From Bacteroidales bacterium (GTDB taxonomy: Bacteria > Bacteroidota > Bacteroidia > Bacteroidales > UBA932): a DNA stretch of 11,626 bases. The stretch is from assembly GCA_017554135.1 (NCBI GenBank), contig JAFZIX010000115.1, positions 1 through 11,626 on the forward strand. The letters run 5' to 3'. The position numbers were made by a program, and so were the translations under genes. How positions within the stretch are numbered: the first letter of the stretch is position 1; every line of letters begins with the position of its first letter. This document shows, one piece after another, positions 7,666-11,626 of this stretch. A model generated the notes under the pieces. That model saw nothing but the letters and a program-made list of their open reading frames with translations. It was not told the DNA's origin and did not search any database.

Positions 7666-7788
7666 TTAATCACCAAATGGAACATCTCCACCATTTTCAT
7701 AGCCTGTGATAGACTGGCAGATTACGCCCTCGGAGCGTAATTCAATCACCTGCAATTCAGGTGACTCATAATTATTCTTTAAATCCAT
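7666..7788 (-). CDS. Small 40-aa peptide, first gene of peptide-lipoprotein module 1
   Basis: A short gene fits exactly between the two lipoprotein genes: it starts 20 bases after the upstream stop and ends 15 bases before the next ATG. The product is hydrophilic with no signal peptide or membrane helix. It contains YESPELQVIEL (residues 7-17), EGVICQS (20-26) and a terminal GYENGGD (29-35), with one cysteine (Cys24). The peptide at 8823-8939 shares 16 of 38 aligned positions, including Y-x-S-P, VIEL, EG, QS and GGD, and sits at the same position before a lipoprotein gene. This paralogy at the protein level is the main evidence that it is translated. Short Y-x-x-P peptides before fimbrillin-type genes occur elsewhere in Bacteroidales, usually as hypothetical proteins. 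Function unknown: export partner, assembly factor, signalling peptide or leader ORF are all possible. Confidence 0.8.
   Translation of the reverse strand: MDLKNNYESPELQVIELRSEGVICQSITGYENGGDVPFGD
7721..7741. repeat. Inverted repeat (hairpin) inside small peptide gene 1
   Basis: Perfect 7-bp arms ATTACGC (7721-7727) and GCGTAAT (7735-7741) are separated by 7 bases. It lies within the peptide coding sequence, directly beside a second hairpin at 7746-7764, and may structure the mRNA upstream of the large lipoprotein gene. Confidence 0.45.
7746..7764. repeat. Second inverted repeat (hairpin) inside small peptide gene 1
   Basis: Perfect 7-bp arms TCACCTG (7746-7752) and CAGGTGA (7758-7764) enclose CAATT. 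It falls on the codons just after the conserved Y-x-S-P. The paralogous peptide gene has only a weaker 5-bp hairpin (TTCGC/GCGAA) at the matching place. Confidence 0.45.
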
Positions 7789-7808
7789 ATTATTCGTTTG
7801 TTATTATT

Positions 7809-8804
7809 TTAATCAGGAACAACTACGTTGGCCGTATACATATATCCACGCTGGAGAGTGATATCCTTCGTGAAAGTCTTGATAGTGACATCACTTCCGG
7901 CTGACACACCATTGACAAAAGCATTGAATACCCAATAGTACCCGCTCTTTATGCTGGATTCAGCGAGAACGAATGGCATGTAAAGAGTCACTATTCCTGT
8001 TTCAGGAACGGCGAAATCTCCCCATAAGACGCGTGATGCAAGAGGATCCTTAAAACTACCGCTAATAGGAGAGGCAACCTGATCAATTAATTCCTTACCG
8101 CCTCCGGCGGCGAACATATTGAAATACTCCGCGCTATTAGTATAGCAATTCATCTGTATTTTACTGAAAGTCTGCCCTTTACAAGATGCGGGGAGAGTCA
8201 CGACTAATTTAAGGACAGTCATAAGATTGTTCAAAGAAACTGTGAGCGTACCGTTCTTTATGTCGTCGATATCTACCGCTCCGGACATGAGGCAGTAATT
8301 TGTCATGTGACTGAAATCTGCGTTTGCGGTCTGCTTTACTTCATTGTTCTGTGAGTATTGGAAGTACTGGCCTGAACCGTTATAAATTATACGGGCATTA
8401 TTACCATTCCTGTCTTTATAAGCGGGAGTCCTGTACATGCCTCCGCTCATAGTCAGTGCCGGATAAATGGCAATAACCTTCGCAGGGCTTGCTCCACCGG
8501 TAAAAGTGCCGCTGAAAGTAGCCGAAGAACGGCCGGCCTCACCGCTGGAAGTGAATGTGTCAACGGATACGAGTTCGCCGTTATCACCATCAAGAGTAAC
8601 GACAGAAATGCTTTCTTCGGCATTCCAGGTTTCTTTAAGACCTGAGCCGTTGTCATTGTAGGCTGTTTTGGTGCCGCTTATATTGGCTGTAAGCGTCATT
8701 GGAACACCATTCCCCTCTTCAGAAGAAGACACTGTTTCCTGGTTTTTCTGGCAGGAAACCATTACTGCCAATACTGCAGTAGAAAGAATAATCAATTTCT
8801 TCAT
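7809..8804 (-). CDS. Fimbrillin-like surface lipoprotein (single-domain)
   Basis: A 331 aa predicted lipoprotein with signal peptide and lipobox VMVSC (Cys18). The rest is one fimbrillin-like region, paralogous to residues 35-325 of the larger lipoprotein downstream: GVPMTLTANISGTKTAY, LKETWNAEESISVV, EAGRSSATFSGTFTGG, AIYPAL, DFSHMTN, LMTVLKLVVTLPA, VTLYMPF and a final RGYMYTANV strand. The TKTAY...W...ESISV opening is typical of Mfa/FimA-superfamily fimbrillins. It lacks the linker, TANCYV and FISUMP parts of its neighbour, so it may be the repeating or anchoring subunit and the other the elaborated one; this is inference. It follows the 38-aa peptide gene after 18 bases, with AGGAGG 8 bases before its ATG. 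No terminator separates it from the downstream module. Confidence 0.85.
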   Translation of the reverse strand: MKKLIILSTAVLAVMVSCQKNQETVSSSEEGNGVPMTLTANISGTKTAYNDNGSGLKETWNAEESISVVTLDGDNGELVSVDTFTSSGEAGRSSATFSGTFTGGASPAKVIAIYPALTMSGGMYRTPAYKDRNGNNARIIYNGSGQYFQYSQNNEVKQTANADFSHMTNYCLMSGAVDIDDIKNGTLTVSLNNLMTVLKLVVTLPASCKGQTFSKIQMNCYTNSAEYFNMFAAGGGKELIDQVASPISGSFKDPLASRVLWGDFAVPETGIVTLYMPFVLAESSIKSGYYWVFNAFVNGVSAGSDVTIKTFTKDITLQRGYMYTANVVVPD

Positions 8805-8812
8805 TGTACTGT

Positions 8813-8818
8813 CCTCCT
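8813..8818 (-). promoter_or_regulatory. Strong ribosome binding site AGGAGG for the single-domain lipoprotein gene
   Basis: AGGAGG (part of AAAGGAGG) on the minus strand lies exactly 8 bases before the ATG and between the small peptide stop and the lipoprotein start. Sequence and spacing are the same as before the other lipoprotein gene. Confidence 0.75.
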
Positions 8819-8822
8819 TTAA

Positions 8823-8939
8823 TTAATCGAAAAGATCACCGCCATCCTTGAAACCGGGGGCGCTTTGAGCAATACATCCCTCAAGAGAGAGTTCAATGAC
8901 TTCGCTCACAGGCGAATCATAATGTTGTTTTTTTGTCAT
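8823..8939 (-). CDS. Small 38-aa peptide, first gene of peptide-lipoprotein module 2 and of the operon
   Basis: The first gene of the leftward operon encodes 38 aa: a basic start (MTKKQH), YDSP (residues 7-10), VIEL (14-17), EGCIAQS (20-26) and GFKDGGD (29-35), with one cysteine (Cys22). It has no signal peptide. It is homologous to the 40-aa peptide at 7666-7788 and is likewise placed directly before a fimbrillin-like lipoprotein gene. The start ATG has no Shine-Dalgarno sequence, while the following lipoprotein gene has a perfect one. It is the closest gene to the divergently transcribed sensor kinase, with 120 bases between their starts, so it should be the first product of any promoter controlled there. 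A signal or substrate of that sensor is possible but unproven. Confidence 0.8.
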   Translation of the reverse strand: MTKKQHYDSPVSEVIELSLEGCIAQSAPGFKDGGDLFD

Positions 8940-8973
8940 GACTTATAGATTGATAATAACTTACTAATACAAC

Positions 8974-8988
8974 TTGCGAATTTCGCAA
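8974..8988. promoter_or_regulatory. 15-bp palindrome, candidate operator
   Basis: TTGCGAA, one central base, TTCGCAA. It stands 34 bases upstream of the leftward peptide gene start, in the divergent intergenic region. LuxR-type regulators bind as dimers to inverted repeats, so the response regulator encoded next door is the obvious candidate. Assignment is by position only. Confidence 0.5.
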
Positions 8989-9006
8989 TTACCAACTTTT
9001 AAATAA

Positions 9007-9024
9007 ATACATATTTTTATGTAT
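9007..9024. promoter_or_regulatory. 18-bp inverted repeat in the divergent promoter region
   Basis: Arms ATACATA and TATGTAT enclose TTTT. It is AT-rich and so less improbable by chance than the neighbouring repeats. It shares two bases with the next repeat. It may be an operator or simply part of the promoter. Confidence 0.4.
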
Positions 9025-9043
9025 ATCCCATTGTTAGGGATAT
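9023..9043. promoter_or_regulatory. 21-bp inverted repeat just before the kinase gene
   Basis: Arms ATATCCC (9023-9029) and GGGATAT (9037-9043) have a 7-base spacer. It ends 16 bases before the kinase ATG and directly before a TATATTTG box. Protein bound here could block kinase transcription, and in RNA it could fold near the start. Function is inferred. Confidence 0.45.
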
Positions 9044-9046
9044 GCT

Positions 9047-9054
9047 TATATTTG
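9047..9054 (+). promoter_or_regulatory. Possible Bacteroidota -7 promoter box (TATATTTG)
   Basis: This matches the Bacteroides -7 consensus TAnnTTTG at all fixed positions. No TTTG is seen at the usual -33 distance; the nearest TTG (9031-9033) is too close. If used, transcription would begin almost at ATG 9060, giving a nearly leaderless mRNA. Confidence 0.3.
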
Positions 9055-9059
9055 TGGAG

Positions 9060-10862
9060 ATGAAACGTTTAGCCCTAATAGTATTTCTTTTGATTCCCCT
9101 GTTATCATGGGCACAGGAGGAATCTGAAGACGCATACAGCATAGCGGAAAAGCAGTTCTTCGAGGCTGATTACGGGGCGGCGATAAAGACGGCACTTGAC
9201 GGGCTGAAACAGAAACCGGCAAAGTCTTCGGAGGAATCCGCCGCCGAGCTTTACTCCATACTGGGCGCATCTTATTCAAGGCTGGGGGCGTTCGACAAGG
9301 CATCCGATTACTTCGTTCGCTGCTATGAATTCGACAAGAAATCCCAGAATCCCGAAGGCATGTCTTCGTCGCTCATCAATCTTGCTTCGATGTATGTCTA
9401 CGCCGGAAAACCGGAGATGGCCGAGAAGGAAGCCCTGGAGGCCATTGCCGTTGAGAAGCCTCTGGGAAGGCCTGCGAAACTTGCCATGGCGTACGGAAAG
9501 GCGTGCGATGTTTATCATGCCTTGAAACAGGATGAGACAGCGTTGGAGTATGCCAATCTGGCCGTAAAAACCGCCATGGAGACGGAAGACCCGGTCGCGA
9601 TAGCAATCAGGAAGAGCCAGCGCGCATATCCGCTTCTCGCCCTCGGAAGATACAATGAAGCGACGGAAGATCTAAACTATGCAGAGAGAGTTTTCCTGGA
9701 TAACGGGAACAGGCAGTCGCTTGCCATAGTTTATTTCCAGTTGGCCGGCCTGCACGAGAAATACGAAAGGAATACCCTGTCGACATCCTACTACAAAAAG
9801 GCGCTGGACCTTGCCAGGGAACTCCCCGACAAACCTCTCGAGCAGAGAATATGCCTGTCTTATGCCAACCACCTGAAGAACATCAATCCCAAGGAGGCCT
9901 ATGCGCTTCTGGACCGATCTTCGACCCTACAGGCTGAGATAGCGAAAACCGACAGTGACAAGGCTCTGGAACTGTTCAACATCGAGTATGATACTGCCAA
10001 AAGGGAGGAGCAGATTGCTACGCAGGAACGTGCCCTTCAGCATAAAAGGAACACGATAGCGCTTCTGCTCAGCGTATTGGCCCTACTCCTCATTGCCGCG
10101 GCAATCACCGCCGTCACGGCCGTCCATTCCAATAAAGTCAAGAAAGAACTCAAGCAGAGCAACGACCAGAAAGGCTTCCTTCTCAAAGTGATTTCCCACG
10201 ATATTATGTCCCCGGCGATCGCTATGTTAAGGGGCATCCAGATGCTCAGGAGCCATTCCCGTATTCCGGAGGATGCCCAATCCTCGGAAGTCCTTGCCCA
10301 ACTGGAAAGGCAGGCCGAATCGGAGGTCGAACTGATAGGCAATGCCGTAAAATGGGTCCAGAATAAAGATGGCTCTTCCTCTGGCGAGGACACACATTTC
10401 AACATCGTCGAAATGGTGCAGGAAGCCATCGGCCAGTATCGCGAAATCGCCGCCCAAAAGGGCATTACGCTCGAGCAGGATTTTCAGGAAGACAGCATCA
10501 TTGTCTGCTGCAACCGCAATCATCTTCAATTCGCACTGAGAAATCTCCTTTCCAATTCCATCAAGTTTTCCAATCCCGGCAACAAGGTAACAATCCATCT
10601 GCATCCGGAGAATGACTGTATCAATTTGAGTGTGGAGGATTTCGGCATTGGAATCCCTGAAGACAAACTTGACGCAATTTACAGCTCCGAGACCACTTTC
10701 CGCCGTTCAGGCACATCCGGCGAACCAAGCCACGGAATAGGTCTTGCAGTCAGCCGGGATCTGATTACGTCTATCGGAGGCAGGCTCACCGTGCAAAGTG
10801 CAGAAGGAAAAGGCTGTATCTTCACTATTCAAATCCCAAAAGGAGGGCGAGCAAGTGAGTGA
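9060..10862 (+). CDS. FimS-like sensor histidine kinase with periplasmic TPR domain
   Basis: A 600 aa membrane sensor. The order is: signal peptide (MKRLALIVFLLIPLLSWAQ), TPR-type helical repeats from about 25 to 310 in the periplasm, a charged coiled-coil stretch (about 307-331), one membrane helix (about 333-355), then a cytosolic kinase core. The core has the H-box SHDIMSPA (His380), N-box NLLSNSIKFSN (Asn499), G1 DFGIGIP (Asp527) and G2 HGIGLA (Gly559, Gly561), all intact. This architecture next to a LuxR-type regulator matches FimS/FimR of Porphyromonas gingivalis, which controls fimbrial genes. ATG 9060 is chosen over ATG 9042 because it gives a clean signal peptide; the earlier ATG would add MLIFVE in front. 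It overlaps the regulator gene by 8 bases and diverges from the fimbrillin operon. The ligand is unknown. Confidence 0.88.
   Translation: MKRLALIVFLLIPLLSWAQEESEDAYSIAEKQFFEADYGAAIKTALDGLKQKPAKSSEESAAELYSILGASYSRLGAFDKASDYFVRCYEFDKKSQNPEGMSSSLINLASMYVYAGKPEMAEKEALEAIAVEKPLGRPAKLAMAYGKACDVYHALKQDETALEYANLAVKTAMETEDPVAIAIRKSQRAYPLLALGRYNEATEDLNYAERVFLDNGNRQSLAIVYFQLAGLHEKYERNTLSTSYYKKALDLARELPDKPLEQRICLSYANHLKNINPKEAYALLDRSSTLQAEIAKTDSDKALELFNIEYDTAKREEQIATQERALQHKRNTIALLLSVLALLLIAAAITAVTAVHSNKVKKELKQSNDQKGFLLKVISHDIMSPAIAMLRGIQMLRSHSRIPEDAQSSEVLAQLERQAESEVELIGNAVKWVQNKDGSSSGEDTHFNIVEMVQEAIGQYREIAAQKGITLEQDFQEDSIIVCCNRNHLQFALRNLLSNSIKFSNPGNKVTIHLHPENDCINLSVEDFGIGIPEDKLDAIYSSETTFRRSGTSGEPSHGIGLAVSRDLITSIGGRLTVQSAEGKGCIFTIQIPKGGRASE
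10841..10846 (+). promoter_or_regulatory. Ribosome binding site AGGAGG that decides the GTG start of the regulator
   Basis: AGGAGG inside the kinase coding end lies 8 bases before GTG 10855. The spacing is identical to that in front of both lipoprotein genes. It supports the GTG start over the in-frame GTG at 10798. Confidence 0.75.
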
Positions 10863-11490
10863 TAATGTGAGACTTATGTTGGTGGACGACCACCCGCTCA
10901 TGCTTTTCGGTATCACAGCGATGCTGGAAGGCAAGGGCGTAGAAATCGTGGGGACCGCAGGAAATGGCATAGATGCCTTAAAGAAAGCAGAAGAACTCAA
11001 ACCGGATGTTATGATGCTCGACATCGTGATGCCCGGGATGGACGGAATTGAACTTGCCAGAAGGATGAGGGCTGAAATGCCGGATGTCGCTCTCCTGGTT
11101 CTTTCCAGCGACTCTTCACTTGCATCATTGGAAACTCTTCTCAACATAGGAATAGACGGTTTCCTGTCCAAAACCAGTGATGCATCCGTAATGATCGATG
11201 CAATCAAGAGCGTAGCCGCAGGATATGAATTCTATGGAACGGATATCGCCAGGCTTATCGAACGCATAAGTCTTGCGAAAAAAGCATCCAACAGTATGTT
11301 CACGCCAAGGGAGATCGACGTGATACGCCTCAGTTGCATGGGGCTTCAATACAAGGAGATAGCCGGACGCCTGGGCATCAAATACCTGACCGTGGTCACG
11401 ATCAAGAACAACATTTTCCGGAAACTTGGCATAAACAATACCGTCGAACTGGTAATCTATGCCATCAAGAACGGACTGATTTCCTTATAG
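10855..11490 (+). CDS. FimR-like response regulator (REC plus LuxR-type HTH)
   Basis: A 211 aa NarL/FixJ-type regulator. The receiver domain has the acidic pair Asp11-Asp12, the phospho-acceptor Asp56 in MMLDIVMPGMDG, Ser84 and Lys106, so all switch residues are present. The DNA-binding domain runs from about 147 to 211: FTPREIDVIRL, GLQYKEIAGRLGI, then the recognition helix region TVVTIKNNIFRKLGI and a final YAIKNGLI. It should be phosphorylated by the overlapping upstream kinase and bind inverted repeats as a dimer; the divergent region at 8940-9059 is the likeliest target. The start is GTG 10855, set by AGGAGG 8 bases upstream and giving a usual N-terminus (VRLMLVDDHP). The 3' end overlaps the convergent gene by 6 bases and no terminator is seen in the window. 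Confidence 0.92.
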   Translation: MSDNVRLMLVDDHPLMLFGITAMLEGKGVEIVGTAGNGIDALKKAEELKPDVMMLDIVMPGMDGIELARRMRAEMPDVALLVLSSDSSLASLETLLNIGIDGFLSKTSDASVMIDAIKSVAAGYEFYGTDIARLIERISLAKKASNSMFTPREIDVIRLSCMGLQYKEIAGRLGIKYLTVVTIKNNIFRKLGINNTVELVIYAIKNGLISL

Positions 11491-11626
11491 ACATCTGCGA
11501 AGATACGGCCGTTCAGCGAAGAGGGTGCGGTCCCAGCGGAGGGCGATCCAGCGGCAGCGGCGGAGGATGTGGCGGTAGACGGGCTCTAGAGGGGATCCGG
11601 GCAGGCGGTCGCGCCAGAACTCATAG
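11485..11626 (-). CDS. C-terminal end of unidentified Arg-rich protein (partial)
   Basis: An open minus-strand frame enters from the right edge and ends at TAA (11485-11487), giving 46 residues. They include YEFWRDRLPGSPLEPVYRH, then ILRRCRWIALRWDR, and end RPYLRRCL. The stop overlaps the last 6 bases of the response regulator gene. It is judged coding because the relic at 5332-5460 preserves the same frame and residues (19 of 28 ungapped), a pattern expected of protein-coding homologs. The composition is GC-rich, like the lic block and unlike the sensor and lipoprotein genes. The family is not recognised. Its occurrence beside the LicD gene in relic form suggests a link to surface glycan synthesis, but that is weak. 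Confidence 0.7.
   Translation of the reverse strand, partial: YEFWRDRLPGSPLEPVYRHILRRCRWIALRWDRTLFAERPYLRRCL

Noticed and set aside
7666..8939. Small peptides as lasso-peptide precursors, because Y-x-S-P-x-L...G resembles the Y-x-x-P leader motif
   Set aside because: No B1/B2 protease or lasso cyclase genes are in the window, only the first peptide has the L at the expected place, and the C-terminal parts are short and similar rather than variable cores.
7666..8939. Peptides as double-glycine leaders cut after GGD-type GG
   Set aside because: The remaining core would be only 4-6 residues, and no peptidase-containing ABC transporter is present.
10798..10854. Earlier in-frame GTG start for the response regulator
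   Set aside because: It lies deep in the kinase gene and adds 19 residues before the receiver domain, while GTG 10855 has a perfect AGGAGG at 8 bases.

Overview
The window looks like chromosomal DNA of a Bacteroidota bacterium, probably Bacteroidales. The evidence is fimbrillin-type lipoproteins with a C-terminal FISUMP-like domain, a TPR histidine kinase paired with a LuxR-type regulator of the Porphyromonas FimS/FimR kind, and many start sites without a Shine-Dalgarno sequence. There are no rRNA, tRNA, CRISPR, transposase or integrase genes.

Left block (1-5344, plus strand, GC-rich). This is one tightly packed operon: the tail of an unknown gene, a LicC-like nucleotidyltransferase, a YtcJ-type metal-dependent amidohydrolase, a fused LicC-like nucleotidyltransferase/LicA-like choline-ethanolamine kinase, and two LicD-family phosphotransferases. 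Most junctions are ATGA overlaps or gaps of 3 bases. Together they could make, activate as a CDP-derivative, and attach a small phospho-substituent (phosphocholine, phosphoethanolamine or a relative) to surface glycans. The substrate cannot be read from sequence.

Junction (5332-5517). A 42-codon minus-strand relic is homologous, ungapped and in frame, to the 3' end of the gene entering at the right edge of the window. It is followed by a strong bidirectional terminator. The two related gene ends therefore bracket everything in between.

Right block (about 5450-11490, lower GC). It has two arms facing away from a 120-base intergenic region. Leftward run two tandem modules, each a 38-40 aa peptide gene followed by a fimbrillin-like surface lipoprotein. 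The two peptides are homologous to each other. Rightward run a periplasmic-TPR sensor kinase and its LuxR-type response regulator, which overlap by 8 bases. The intergenic region holds three perfect inverted repeats. The natural reading is a self-contained, probably horizontally acquired surface-protein locus with its own FimSR-like regulator. The paired small peptides are the least understood and most interesting part.

Right edge (11485-11626, minus). C-terminal end of an unidentified Arg-rich protein, convergent with the response regulator.
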